From positions 62,001 to 126,000 of the forward strand of contig JAWLEB010000001.1 of NCBI GenBank assembly GCA_041686375.1: DNA of 64,000 bases. Reading direction: 5' to 3'. Source of the DNA: JAGXLC01 sp041686375. GTDB lineage: Bacteria; Bacteroidota; Bacteroidia; Bacteroidales; UBA12077. The first letter of the stretch is position 1. Every line of letters begins with the position of its first letter. Shown here piece after piece: positions 1 to 9,076 of this stretch. The translations under genes were made by a program, and so were the position numbers. The notes beneath the pieces are model-generated. The model worked only from the letters and a program-made list of their open reading frames with translations, had not been told where the DNA came from and did not search any database.

Positions 1-417
1 CTTGAGGGCTTTGACAAGGATACCATTCAAAATGTTTATGAAAAGGCTGCTATATTGGAAGAGTTCCAGGAGTTATATCAACAGGGACGGCCTCGTCCTG
101 TTGACAGAAGCCTCCTTGAGGAATCCGGAGCTGTTTCGGATACCTTCATTGATGCAGTAAGCCAGAAGCTGGAAGAGGTGAATTTCAATCCCGAAAAATT
201 GGTTAAGGCGCTGGAAAATAAAGAAGTGCCCCGATTTAAGGCCGATAAAATTACGGAACTGAAAGATTTCTTTTTAGAGAAAGGTCATATAGATGATGAA
301 AAACCCCTTGATAAAGATGACATTATGGTACGAATCCGTGCGCGGATTTCTCAGATGAATGTTGAGAGAAATGCAGTAGAGAGGTTGATAGGGAAAATTC
401 TAAGTGTAGGTAAGTAG
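1..417 (+). CDS. C-terminal part of an unidentified protein (5' end outside window)
   Basis: The reading frame is open from the first base of the window and ends in TAG at 415-417, giving the last 138 residues of a longer protein. A TTG at 55 is not needed as a start, because the frame continues upstream. The fragment is highly charged and predicted mostly helical (runs such as KITELKDFFLEKG and RIRARISQMNVERNAVERL), with no signal peptide, membrane segment or catalytic motif. I do not recognise the family. It is followed by a 131-bp spacer and a convergent OmpA-like gene. Confidence 0.7.
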   Translation, partial: LEGFDKDTIQNVYEKAAILEEFQELYQQGRPRPVDRSLLEESGAVSDTFIDAVSQKLEEVNFNPEKLVKALENKEVPRFKADKITELKDFFLEKGHIDDEKPLDKDDIMVRIRARISQMNVERNAVERLIGKILSVGK

Positions 418-548
418 ATTAAGCATATAAACATTTTTCATGAACAGTCTGAGTATCGTGTCAACGTAATTTATGTATAAATGGGAAAAATCTTGTCATT
501 AGTTCCCGGTTTTTTACGAGTGTTAATCATTTCAGGAATTAATGAATT

Positions 549-1280
549 TTATTCCTCTCCTTCGCTAATAATATGTACTTCTGTTCTGCGGTTTTTCTGC
601 CTTCCTTCCTTTGTGCTGTTTTCTGCAACCGGTATAGTTTCACCATAGCCTTTGGCTTCAATGCGTTCGGCATCGATGCCTTTATTTACCAGATATTTTT
701 TTACCTCATTGGCTCTGTGTTGTGAAAGCTCCATATTGTTTTCTTCCGAACCTACATTATCTGTATGTCCTGCTATTTCAATACGTATGTCTGGCCTGCG
801 TTGCAGGTAATCCAGTAGCTCATTTAATTCTTCGTATGATTCATCGCGGAGAGTAGATTTATTTACGTCAAAGTAGACATTATCAAGTGTAAAGATTTTG
901 GGTGGCTCGTATTGTATGGTAAAACGACTTTTGCCATATCTTTTGTTATCCTGTATTTCCGGGATAGAAAAAGTTTGATACTCCTGTTCTTTCCCAATAC
1001 CTGCAATTTTTATCATATATGTACTGCCGCCGGGTAGTTGTATATCAAATTTCCCTTCTTTATTTGTTATGCCGGTGAATTTTTTATCAGTAGTTTCATC
1101 AATAAAGATGATCTCTTCACCCTCTCGGGGGTTGTCCTGATGGTCGGTAACCAAGACTTCCATAGTCATCTTTATTGCTGTATCCTCTGTTGCTTTATCA
1201 GACTGAGCCCTAAGTGGCGAAAAAATTACTGAAAGCATCAGGAATATTATTGCTTGTGCAAATGGAATTAAATAACGCAT
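549..1280 (-). CDS. OmpA family outer-membrane/peptidoglycan-binding protein
   Basis: A 243-residue exported protein. The first ~25 residues form a signal peptide (hydrophobic AIIFLMLSVIF, likely cut after RAQ). Residues ~38-120 look like a carboxypeptidase-regulatory or CNA-B type beta-sandwich (VLVTDHQDNPREGEEIIF, TNKEGKFDIQLPGG). Residues ~133-240 are a full OmpA C-terminal domain: YFDVNKSTLRDES, then AGHTDNVGSEENNMELSQHR, which carries the Asp and Arg that bind diaminopimelate in this family, and GYGETIPVAEN. It should tie the outer membrane to peptidoglycan. The N-terminal half is too short for an 8-strand OmpA barrel. It stands alone, convergent with the partial gene to its left. Confidence 0.9.
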   Translation of the reverse strand: MRYLIPFAQAIIFLMLSVIFSPLRAQSDKATEDTAIKMTMEVLVTDHQDNPREGEEIIFIDETTDKKFTGITNKEGKFDIQLPGGSTYMIKIAGIGKEQEYQTFSIPEIQDNKRYGKSRFTIQYEPPKIFTLDNVYFDVNKSTLRDESYEELNELLDYLQRRPDIRIEIAGHTDNVGSEENNMELSQHRANEVKKYLVNKGIDAERIEAKGYGETIPVAENSTKEGRQKNRRTEVHIISEGEE

Positions 1281-1486
1281 AAATTGTAATTGTGAATAGA
1301 TTAATTTTTACGTATAAACTCGTCTGAAGTTTGTTATAGTCTTTTAAATATTATTGCTCTGTTGTAAAAAGCTGTATTTCTTATTTTTTCATGTATTTAG
1401 GAACTACAGAAGGCATATTAAGAATATATAAGTTTCACTCTTTTTATGTGCTCTTCTATGGTTCAAGAAAAATAGTAATATCAACA

Positions 1487-2596
1487 CTATTTCATATTAT
1501 CAGTCAGGGCGTAAATTGCAAACGAACCAAGCCAATGCCCTCCTTCATAACTGTCGTCTACCAGATTGGGGAGAGAATATTTTACATGTTTATTGGCGGT
1601 TTTTACTAAGTGTTTGTATTCAGGGTATTGTTTTGCTAGCCCATATAATACCCATGCTCTGCTGAAATTTAATCCGTCCAGGTGCACCAGTTTTCCGTCA
1701 GTTCTGTCTGACACTTCACCTGTTTCTAATTCAAAATCTTTGTCTTTTAGTTCCGGCATGAAATCGCTAATCCAGGAATCAAACTCTTCTTTATTCAATA
1801 CCCTTCGCATAAGGTCTATTTCTTCCAGGCAGGGAGATAAGAAATCATGTCCACCGGGTTCCCACTCAATGGGGCAATCCATGTCTTTGAGATAATAATC
1901 TTTTGCCCTGGATTTTATTACTTCCTTTAAGGTATCATTGTTGGTGGTGTGTGCATAATCCCATGCAAAAGTAAGTCCGAAAGCAGTATTCTCATGCTCT
2001 CCTATTCTGATAGGATACAGCAGCTTGGGAATATATTCCATGTACCTTTGAATGATAATATTTGTCAGAGGCTGTAAATTTTTTTCCAGTTTTCCGGCTA
2101 TAGGATCATCCCATGTGTGAATTTCTTCAGCAAGCTTGAGCAACCATGCCCACCCGTAAGTTCTTTCAAAAGACTCATTGTGTTCTCCTTTGAAATACTC
2201 TACTTCTTGTTCTATATTTTTTTCTGATATATTTTCTGCCAGATGCTCCTTAATAGAATCGGCATTGTTTAGCTCAGGGAATTCTTTTAGCAATTTTACC
2301 AGTGACCAGTGCCCGTGTACCGCGGAGTGCCAGTCGAAACACCCGTAAAAAGCAGGGTGAAGCTCACTAGGTTCTCCCAGATCTTCTGTACCGCCTAAAA
2401 CCATTCCCGGTTTATTCGGATATTCATTTTGTATGCAAGACATAGGCAATTGAGCGAGATTTTCAGCCTGTTCACAAGTCAGGTAAATTGGTTTTTTATC
2501 TGCACTTGTTTTTTCTTTTGGTGTATTGCACGAAATAACAGAGATAAGAGAAAAAATAACCGCAATGTTGAGGGAAACATTTAGTGGATGATTCAT
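1487..2596 (-). CDS. DUF2891 family lipoprotein
   Basis: I take the ATG at 2596 as the start, giving 369 residues; a TTG nine codons upstream is also open. The N terminus is a lipoprotein signal with a lipobox ending at Cys (SLISVISC, mature protein starting CNTPKEK). The body matches the DUF2891 pattern: LTCEQAENLAQLPMSCIQNE, HPAFYGCFDWHSAVHGHW, GEHENTAFGLTFAWDYA and CPIEWEPGGHDFLSPCLEE. These Trp/His-rich blocks suggest an (alpha/alpha)6-like fold of the kind found in glycan-active enzymes, but no activity is established that I know of. It is divergent from the tricorn-like protease gene. The family call is firm; the function is unknown. Confidence 0.85.
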   Translation of the reverse strand: MNHPLNVSLNIAVIFSLISVISCNTPKEKTSADKKPIYLTCEQAENLAQLPMSCIQNEYPNKPGMVLGGTEDLGEPSELHPAFYGCFDWHSAVHGHWSLVKLLKEFPELNNADSIKEHLAENISEKNIEQEVEYFKGEHNESFERTYGWAWLLKLAEEIHTWDDPIAGKLEKNLQPLTNIIIQRYMEYIPKLLYPIRIGEHENTAFGLTFAWDYAHTTNNDTLKEVIKSRAKDYYLKDMDCPIEWEPGGHDFLSPCLEEIDLMRRVLNKEEFDSWISDFMPELKDKDFELETGEVSDRTDGKLVHLDGLNFSRAWVLYGLAKQYPEYKHLVKTANKHVKYSLPNLVDDSYEGGHWLGSFAIYALTDNMK

Positions 2597-2725
2597 TGTA
2601 AAAAGTTTTTTATTTAGATTCAAATTTAATAATTTTTAATTTAGTATTTTGTGGAATGTAACAATACCAAAAATAATTCGTCTTATTTGATAATAAATTT
2701 ATTTAACCCTAATAAAATCATTACT

Positions 2726-5700
2726 ATGCAAAAAGCCCTGTTTTTACTAATCCTGATTTTTAGCGGATTTATTACTTTTTCTCAAACCGCTGACGAAACT
2801 TTATTGCTCCGAAGTCCTTCTGTAAGTGAAGGTAACATAGTTTTTAATTATGCAAGTGACCTCTGGATTTCTGATCATAATGGTGATAATGTGAAACGTC
2901 TCACGGTTCATGAAGGAGTGGAAAGCCACCCTGTATTATCTCCTGATGGAAAATGGGTAGCTTTTTCCGGTAACTATGAAGGCAATACAGATGTATACGT
3001 TGTTTCTTCTGAAGGCGGCACGCCTGTGCGGCTTACTTCCCATCCTTCCACAGATATTGTTCGCGGATGGAATGGAAATGATGAGATTATATTTTCTTCA
3101 TCCAGGGAGTCGCATACTGGTAGATACACAAAACTCTTTACTGTTGACACAAAGGGAAGCTTGCCTCAGTCGATGCCTATGCCGGAAGCACATCAGGGAA
3201 ATGTATCTCCTGGTGGTGATTTTGTTGCTTATATTAAAAATCCTGATTTTAATGAGGGCAGAGGGAGTTTTACACCTTTTAAGCATTATAGAGGTGGAAA
3301 CATGCCGAAAATATGGATTTTTGACAGGGAAACCCATGAAATAGAGGAGATTCCTTCAGCCGAATCCAATAATACGCAGCCTGTTTGGGTAGATAACAAC
3401 AGTATTTGTTTCCTTTCGGATCGTGATGGGATTGCAAATGTTTATTCCTACAACAGAGAAACAGGCGACATAGAGCAGATTACCCATTTTGAAGACTATC
3501 CTGTGAAAACGCTTCATGCAGATGGGGAGATGCTTGCTTTTGAGCAAGAAGGACGAATACACCTGTATGATATTGCAGAAGAAAACCATGAGGAACTTCA
3601 TATAAAGCTTAATCCTGATTTGCCCTATAAAAGGCCGCATTATAGTGATGGGAAAGATTATATTCGTGACTTCAACCTTTCACCTTCCGGAGTTAGAAGC
3701 CTGATGGAAGTAAGGGGCGATGTGTTTACTATTCCTGCTGAAAAAGGAGACATAAGGAATATTACAGAAACTCCGGGCGCTCACGATCGCTCACCTGCCT
3801 GGTCGCCCGATGGTGAAAAAATAGCCTGGTTTTCTGATAAAAAAGGAGAATATCAGCTAATGATTATTGATCAAAAAGGTGAAGAAGAACCAACAGCGAT
3901 TTCTTTTGACAATCCTTCTTTTTATCACGGACCTTATTGGTCTCCGGACAGTGAAAAACTTGTTTTCCATGACAAACATCTGAATTTGTATTTTGTGGAT
4001 ATGGAAGAGAAGGAACCTGTTAAAATTGACAAGGATATTTATGCTAATCCATCTCCAAAATTTACTCCCGATTGGTCGCCTGACAGCAAGTGGATTACTT
4101 ATACCCGCAGATTGGATAACCAGTTAAATGCAGTGTTCGTCTATAACGTAGATACGAAACAAAAGACACAGCTCACTGATGGCATGAGTGAAGCTACTTA
4201 CCCTGCTTTCAGTGATGATGGCAGGTATTTGTTTTTTGCTGCAAGTACGAATTATGGTCCGAATGCCAGTTGGCTGGATATGACCAATTATCCCCACCGG
4301 ACAACCAGTAGTTTGTATGCGGTGGTGCTGGAAAAAGATACTGAATCCCCTTTTGCACCGGAAAGTGATGAAGAAAAAACAGATGATAGTGAAGAAAATG
4401 ATGATAATGAAAAGAAAGACAAAGGAGTGCCGGTGAAGATAGATTTTGAGAATATTGATCAGCGCATAGTTTCTTTGCCTGTTCCACAGCGAACGTACTC
4501 CAAGCTTGATGGAAGTGTTGAAGGAAAATTGTTGTACAGAGAGGACGTTCCTGATAAACCGGGCTATACGCTACATGCTTTTGATTTGAAGAAGGAGAAA
4601 GATGAGACTTACCTTGAGGGGATACGGGATTATGAGATTAGCGCTGATGGAAAGAAAATGATATATGCAACCCTTGGTGGTGATTATTTTATTACGGATG
4701 CGACTGCTAAGCCTGAGCCAGGCAAAGGAGAACTGGATTTGTCGAATCTGGAAGTTTATGTGGAACCTGAGAAAGAGTGGGAGCAAATGTTTGAAGAAGT
4801 TTGGAGACTTGAAAGGGATTATTTTTATGTGGAGAACATGCATGGTGCCGATTGGGAGGCTGTGAAAGAGAAATACAGAAAGTTTCTGTCTCATGTTGGA
4901 CATCGTGAGGATTTGAATTATTTGTTTGCAGAAATGATGAGCGAAATGGCTGTTGGGCATAATTATGTTGGTGCTGGCGATTATCCTGAAGAAGAGAGTG
5001 TTGAAACCGGACTGTTAGGGGCTGATTATGAAATTGAGAATGGTCATTACAGAATTAAAAAAATTTATTCCGGATTAAACTGGAACCCAACTTTTAAAGC
5101 ACCCTTGACTCAGCCCGGCATAGATGTTACGGAAGGTGATTATATTCTTGAAGTTGATGGAGAGCCATTGACAGCAGAGGAAAATATATATAATCTATTT
5201 CAGAATACCGTGGATAAGCAGGTGAAGTTGAAAGTTAATTCAGAACCCGCTATGGATGGTGCAAGAGAAGTAACTGTAGTTCCTGTGGAAAGTGAAATAA
5301 ATTTACGAACCATGAACTGGGTAGAAAACAATCGTAAAAAGGTTGCAGAGATGACCAACGGAAGGGTTGCCTATGTTTATATGCCTAATACAGGAGATGG
5401 AGGCTATACTTTTTTTAATCGCTATTATTTTTCCCAGTTGGACAAAGACGCGGTTATCATTGATGAACGTTTCAATGGCGGAGGTTCTGCAGCGGATTAT
5501 GTGATCAACCTCTTGGACAGGGAAATTATGAATTATTGGGGTCACCGCGACGGGAAAGTTACTACTACTCCGGGAGCTGGTATTTTTGGCCCTAAAGCTA
5601 TGATAATAAATGAATATGCCGCTTCAGGGGGAGATCTTATGCCATTCCTGTTTAAAGAAAAAGAACTGGGAAAATTGGTTGGAAAAACCACTCTCGGAAT

Positions 5701-5965
5701 ATTGATTGGAATATACGGCTATCCACCATTAATGGACGGCGGTTATGTTACGGCTCCTCGGTTTGGTATTTTTTCTAAAGACGATGAATGGATTATTGAA
5801 AATGAAGGTGTAGATCCTGACGTTGAGGTGGAGATGACTCCCAAGAAAGTCATTAAAGGGGAAGACCCACAACTCGAGAAGGCAGTGGAAGTTATCATGG
5901 AAGAGTTGAAAGAAGAAGAAATAGAGGAAAAAAAGAAACCCAATCCACCAGTTAGAGTTAAATAA
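2726..5965 (+). CDS. Tricorn-like S41 protease with beta-propeller and PDZ domains
   Basis: The start is placed at the ATG at 2726 because the next 20 residues form a signal peptide (KALFLLILIFSGFITFSQ); an earlier GTG at 2651 would bury it. This gives 1079 residues. Residues ~25-560 hold WD40-like PD40 propeller repeats (HPVLSPDGKWVAFSG, SPAWSPDGEKIAWFSD, PDWSPDSKWITYTRR). After an acidic linker near 550 come the C1/PDZ region and an S41 serine protease core. The His of GHNYVG (His745), the RFNGGG motif and the Ser of AASGGD (Ser967) correspond to tricorn catalytic residues. It probably degrades peptides in the periplasm or at the envelope. A hairpin terminator follows directly. Confidence 0.92.
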   Translation: MQKALFLLILIFSGFITFSQTADETLLLRSPSVSEGNIVFNYASDLWISDHNGDNVKRLTVHEGVESHPVLSPDGKWVAFSGNYEGNTDVYVVSSEGGTPVRLTSHPSTDIVRGWNGNDEIIFSSSRESHTGRYTKLFTVDTKGSLPQSMPMPEAHQGNVSPGGDFVAYIKNPDFNEGRGSFTPFKHYRGGNMPKIWIFDRETHEIEEIPSAESNNTQPVWVDNNSICFLSDRDGIANVYSYNRETGDIEQITHFEDYPVKTLHADGEMLAFEQEGRIHLYDIAEENHEELHIKLNPDLPYKRPHYSDGKDYIRDFNLSPSGVRSLMEVRGDVFTIPAEKGDIRNITETPGAHDRSPAWSPDGEKIAWFSDKKGEYQLMIIDQKGEEEPTAISFDNPSFYHGPYWSPDSEKLVFHDKHLNLYFVDMEEKEPVKIDKDIYANPSPKFTPDWSPDSKWITYTRRLDNQLNAVFVYNVDTKQKTQLTDGMSEATYPAFSDDGRYLFFAASTNYGPNASWLDMTNYPHRTTSSLYAVVLEKDTESPFAPESDEEKTDDSEENDDNEKKDKGVPVKIDFENIDQRIVSLPVPQRTYSKLDGSVEGKLLYREDVPDKPGYTLHAFDLKKEKDETYLEGIRDYEISADGKKMIYATLGGDYFITDATAKPEPGKGELDLSNLEVYVEPEKEWEQMFEEVWRLERDYFYVENMHGADWEAVKEKYRKFLSHVGHREDLNYLFAEMMSEMAVGHNYVGAGDYPEEESVETGLLGADYEIENGHYRIKKIYSGLNWNPTFKAPLTQPGIDVTEGDYILEVDGEPLTAEENIYNLFQNTVDKQVKLKVNSEPAMDGAREVTVVPVESEINLRTMNWVENNRKKVAEMTNGRVAYVYMPNTGDGGYTFFNRYYFSQLDKDAVIIDERFNGGGSAADYVINLLDREIMNYWGHRDGKVTTTPGAGIFGPKAMIINEYAASGGDLMPFLFKEKELGKLVGKTTLGILIGIYGYPPLMDGGYVTAPRFGIFSKDDEWIIENEGVDPDVEVEMTPKKVIKGEDPQLEKAVEVIMEELKEEEIEEKKKPNPPVRVK

Positions 5966-5967
5966 AA

Positions 5968-5980
5968 CAAAACAGTTTCT
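5968..5980. repeat. Short dispersed repeat CAAAACAGTTTCT, copy 1
   Basis: The 13-mer CAAAACAGTTTCT lies three bases after the stop codon of the tricorn-like gene. It recurs at 16434-16446 and 56372-56384, and inverted at 56277-56289. Here only the core is shared; the flanks differ from the two longer copies. Confidence 0.5.
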
Positions 5981-5991
5981 AAGATTATTTG

Positions 5992-6026
5992 AAGAGATAC
6001 GTGATATAGCGCGTATCTCTTTTTTC
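5992..6026 (+). terminator. Rho-independent terminator of the tricorn-like gene
   Basis: AGAGATACG at 5993-6001 pairs with CGTATCTCT at 6012-6020 around a 10-base loop, followed by a T-rich run (ttttctttttctt). It starts 27 bases after the stop codon, so transcription of the protease gene probably ends here and mrpA needs its own promoter. Confidence 0.8.
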
Positions 6027-6091
6027 TTTTTCTTAGGATTACAAGAGCAACAAATTCTTTATTAATTTTGTTTCTAACTTATTGCATGGGA

Positions 6092-6125
6092 ATATGTTCG
6101 AATTTCCCGGGAAATTCAGACATAT
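6092..6125. promoter_or_regulatory. 34-bp near-perfect dyad upstream of mrpA (candidate operator)
   Basis: The core GAATTTCCCGGGAAATTC (6100-6117) is an exact 18-bp palindrome. It is flanked by ATATGT (6092-6097) and ACATAT (6120-6125), which are also complementary, so only two pairs of the 34-bp dyad mismatch. There is no unpaired loop and no following T-run, which favours a binding site for a dimeric DNA-binding protein over a terminator. It lies 76 bp before the mrpA start. Confidence 0.5.
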
Positions 6126-6201
6126 CAAGGCTTCAGTACAATCTGCTTAGCAGGGGATATAGATTTGAGTTATGAATAGTTAAACCAGCAAAACCAGAAA
6201 T

Positions 6202-8493
6202 TTGGAATACAGTGTACTCATATTATTTCTTGCTGCACTTTTCTCATTGATTATACCTTCCCGGTATGATCACCTGAAAGGAGGGATTATGTCTCTTTTT
6301 CCTTTTGGAGTATTTGTGTATTTTGTTTTTCAGATACCAATTATTCAGGAAGTAGGAAGTGTGGAGTCTTTTTCCCAGTGGATGCCTTCTCTTGGATTGA
6401 ATTTAAGTTTTACCTTAGATGGGCTAAGTTTGATATTTGCTCTTTTAATATCCGGCATCGGTGGTTTTATTCTTATTTATGCCCATGAATATATGCGTTC
6501 TTTTATTCATACAAGGCGCTTTTATCTTTACCTTCTTTTATTTATGGGTTCTATGCTTGGCCTGGTTATGGCCGGGAACCTGTTGCTTCTTTATATTTTC
6601 TGGGAATTAACCAGTGTGAGTTCTTTTTTACTCATTGGTTTTCAGCACCATAAGGAGGAAGTTCGCAAGGCAGCTCTTCAGGCTTTTCTGGTCACGTTTT
6701 TTGGTGGGTTAATGATGCTTTCCGGGTTTGTTTTATTGGGCATTTTATCGGGGACTTATGAGATATCGGAATTAGTGGGGAAACATGATGTTATTACACA
6801 GCACTCATGGTTTTTGGTTATCTTATTATTGGTTTTAGGCGGTGCATTCAGTAAGTCAGCACAGTTTCCTTTTCATTTTTGGTTGCCTGAAGCAATGCGT
6901 GCACCTTCCCCTGTTAGCGCTTTTCTGCATTCCGCTACTATGGTTAAGGCAGGAGTGTATCTCTTAGCGCGTTTGAATCCTGTGTTGGGAAACACACCTG
7001 AATGGCAAACCATTATTTCAGGTGTTGGTGGCTTTACGATGCTGATAGGAGCATTCCTTGCCCTTGGACAGAAAGATTTGAAAGCTATACTTGCCTATAC
7101 GACAATAAGCGCTCTGGGAACATTAATCTTGTTAATAGGTATCAACACAGAATTATCCATTAAGGCAGCTTTGATTTTTTTAATTGTCCATGCCTTTTAT
7201 AAAGGAGCTTTATTCATGATTACCGGTTCGGTTTATAGAGAAACCGGAACTAGAAATGTTGATCAACTGGGGAATTTAGTGCGGAAAATGCCAATAACCA
7301 CTGTTGTAGCCATAATGGCTTTGTTTTCTATGGCTGGGTTGCCTCCTATGTTAGGGTTTATCAGCAAGGGAATTATTTATGAAGCTAAATTACAGGCGCC
7401 GAATATATCAAATTACCTGGTGTTTTTTGGTGTGTTGGCTAATATTTTTATGGTTTGGATTTCTTTATATCTGGCATATCAGGTGTTTTTAAAACCTTCC
7501 TTTTCTACTCCGCGGATTCCAAAAGAAACATCTTACCATTTTTGGCTTGGACCCGGAATATTGGCTCTTGGGGGGTTTATCCTTGGTTTTTTTCCTGATC
7601 AACTTGGCGAAAAACTTATCCGTCCGGCATTGGGGGTTGTTATGGCACAAAATGTTGAAGTAAGTTTAAGTATGTGGCATGGCATTGACCGAGTGTTTGT
7701 GATTAGTGCCTTTACTATTGTTGCCGGAGTTGGCTTATTCTTGCTTCGCGAAAGAGTTATACCTGTTCTCAGGAAGTTACAGGATTATCTTTTCCGGGTA
7801 CAACTGAGTAATGTGTTTTTTAATTTTTTGGAATGGATTCTTCGTGTTAGCAGGGGTAATACGAAAATTATTCATCATGGGTATCATAGATTATATCTGA
7901 TGATACTGTTCCTTCTGGTGGGTTTTTTAGGATGGTATCAAATCATAAGTTATCAGTTGCTGAATATTGAAGTTACTGCTGAAGGCGTTTCTTTTTATAC
8001 CGTGATTTTAGCAATAATTATCATAGTAGCTTCTTTGTTTGCTGTGTTGTCTAACTCACGAATGACAGCCATTATTTCAATGGGTGTTGTGGGTTATGGA
8101 TTGGCTTTGATCTATCTAATTTATAGTGCAATTGATTTGGCTATAGTTCAACTTTTAATTGAAAGTTTGATAGTTGTGACATTTGTTCTTGTTATTCTTA
8201 AGCTTCCTCAGTTTGCCAAGCTGTCCGGCAGAGCAACAAAACTTCGCGATGCAGTGGTTGCTTTGATTATAGGAAGTTTTATGACCATAGTGGCATTACA
8301 GGCGGAGAGTATTGAGTTATATAACCCTGTTTCTCAGCAATATATAAATAATGCTTTGACAAAAAGTTTTGGCGGTAATATTGTGAATACAATTATTATG
8401 GATTTTAGATCTTTGGATACTTTGGGCGGTATTATGGTGCTCGTAGTAGCGGCTTTAGGGATTGTTGCACTTTTAAAATTTGATAAGCGATGA
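6202..8493 (+). CDS. mrpA: Mrp Na+/H+ antiporter subunit A
   Basis: A 763-residue polytopic membrane protein of the MrpA/NuoL type, the largest subunit of the multi-subunit Na+/H+ antiporter. The N-terminal two thirds are the proton-pumping antiporter fold with the expected Glu135 (IFWELTSVSSFLLIG) and Lys218 (GGAFSKSAQFPFHFWLPEA). The last ~190 residues are the extra MrpA-specific C-terminal membrane domain. The start is a TTG at 6202; a stop at 6181-6183 limits upstream extension and the next in-frame ATG is at 6289, inside the membrane domain. The stop codon overlaps a dispersed repeat that separates it from mrpB by 154 bp. Confidence 0.93.
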   Translation: MEYSVLILFLAALFSLIIPSRYDHLKGGIMSLFPFGVFVYFVFQIPIIQEVGSVESFSQWMPSLGLNLSFTLDGLSLIFALLISGIGGFILIYAHEYMRSFIHTRRFYLYLLLFMGSMLGLVMAGNLLLLYIFWELTSVSSFLLIGFQHHKEEVRKAALQAFLVTFFGGLMMLSGFVLLGILSGTYEISELVGKHDVITQHSWFLVILLLVLGGAFSKSAQFPFHFWLPEAMRAPSPVSAFLHSATMVKAGVYLLARLNPVLGNTPEWQTIISGVGGFTMLIGAFLALGQKDLKAILAYTTISALGTLILLIGINTELSIKAALIFLIVHAFYKGALFMITGSVYRETGTRNVDQLGNLVRKMPITTVVAIMALFSMAGLPPMLGFISKGIIYEAKLQAPNISNYLVFFGVLANIFMVWISLYLAYQVFLKPSFSTPRIPKETSYHFWLGPGILALGGFILGFFPDQLGEKLIRPALGVVMAQNVEVSLSMWHGIDRVFVISAFTIVAGVGLFLLRERVIPVLRKLQDYLFRVQLSNVFFNFLEWILRVSRGNTKIIHHGYHRLYLMILFLLVGFLGWYQIISYQLLNIEVTAEGVSFYTVILAIIIIVASLFAVLSNSRMTAIISMGVVGYGLALIYLIYSAIDLAIVQLLIESLIVVTFVLVILKLPQFAKLSGRATKLRDAVVALIIGSFMTIVALQAESIELYNPVSQQYINNALTKSFGGNIVNTIIMDFRSLDTLGGIMVLVVAALGIVALLKFDKR

Positions 8494-8647
8494 CACTCTC
8501 ATCCACTAACATAGACAAAAGCCGATGTATAAAGCCATACTTGTCGGTAGAAAATGCATGAGGGTTCCATGGGATTAAAATTAATAAACGTTGACTTTGG
8601 CAGTAATGAGTCTGAGCGTATGAAACTAATAATTTAACTTTATACTA
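8490..8647 (+). repeat. Dispersed ATG-terminated repeat, copy A, inside the mrp operon
   Basis: This gap holds a diverged copy of an element also found at 54094-54232 and 62588-62702. Its left part (ATGACACTCTCATCCACTAA, later TTGTCGGTAGA) matches copy C closely. Its right part (GACTTTGGCAGTAATGAG, then GAAACTAATAATTTAACTTT) matches copy B. It begins on the last bases of mrpA and ends exactly at the ATGAAT that starts mrpB. A 27-codon frame at 8554-8637 ends 10 bases before mrpB. No transposase gene is present. Confidence 0.75.
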
Positions 8648-9076
8648 ATGAATTCTGAAATACTGAAAATGGCAATTCCTGTACTGAAACCTCTATTTAT
8701 TATTGTTTCAATATGGTTGCTTATCCGGGGGCTTAATTATCCCGGCGGAGGCTTCATGGCGGGCTTAATTGCCGGCAGTAGCTTTGTACTTGAGTTCCTT
8801 GCTTTTGATAAATTAGTACTCACCAGGAAAAGAAGAAATCAGGCATTGATTTTTATAACGCTCGGAATTGTTCTCGTTTTGTTTAGCGCTCTTGCTGGGT
8901 TGTTTATTAAGGGTCATCTGTTGGAGGGGCTTTGGGTAAATGCATATTTGCCTGAAATAGAATTTTCTTTAAAACTTGGGACACCCTTAGTATTTAATAT
9001 TGGAATTTATTTTTCAATATTGGGCTTTGTATATATTGTATTTACATCAATGATGGAGGAATGGATATGGAAGTAA
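8648..9076 (+). CDS. mrpB: Mrp Na+/H+ antiporter subunit B
   Basis: A 142-residue membrane protein with four hydrophobic segments and the MnhB-domain signature RGLNYPGGGFMAGLIAG near residues 28-44. Length is as expected for MrpB. It is an accessory subunit of the Mrp antiporter. The start codon sits at the 3' edge of repeat copy A. The 3' end overlaps mrpC by 16 bases, which supports translational coupling within the operon. Confidence 0.93.
   Translation: MNSEILKMAIPVLKPLFIIVSIWLLIRGLNYPGGGFMAGLIAGSSFVLEFLAFDKLVLTRKRRNQALIFITLGIVLVLFSALAGLFIKGHLLEGLWVNAYLPEIEFSLKLGTPLVFNIGIYFSILGFVYIVFTSMMEEWIWK

Noticed and set aside
2651..2725. GTG at 2651 as the start of the tricorn-like protease
   Set aside because: It would put 25 polar residues before a good signal peptide; the ATG at 2726 places the signal at the N terminus.
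4571..4960. 129-codon minus-strand frame inside the tricorn-like gene
   Set aside because: Opposite strand of a strongly supported protease domain; His/Pro/Leu-rich composition typical of an antisense frame.
8490..8647. Insertion sequence remnant with a transposase
   Set aside because: The repeat is only ~158 bp and no copy contains transposase motifs or terminal inverted repeats, so it is listed as a repeat of unknown type.
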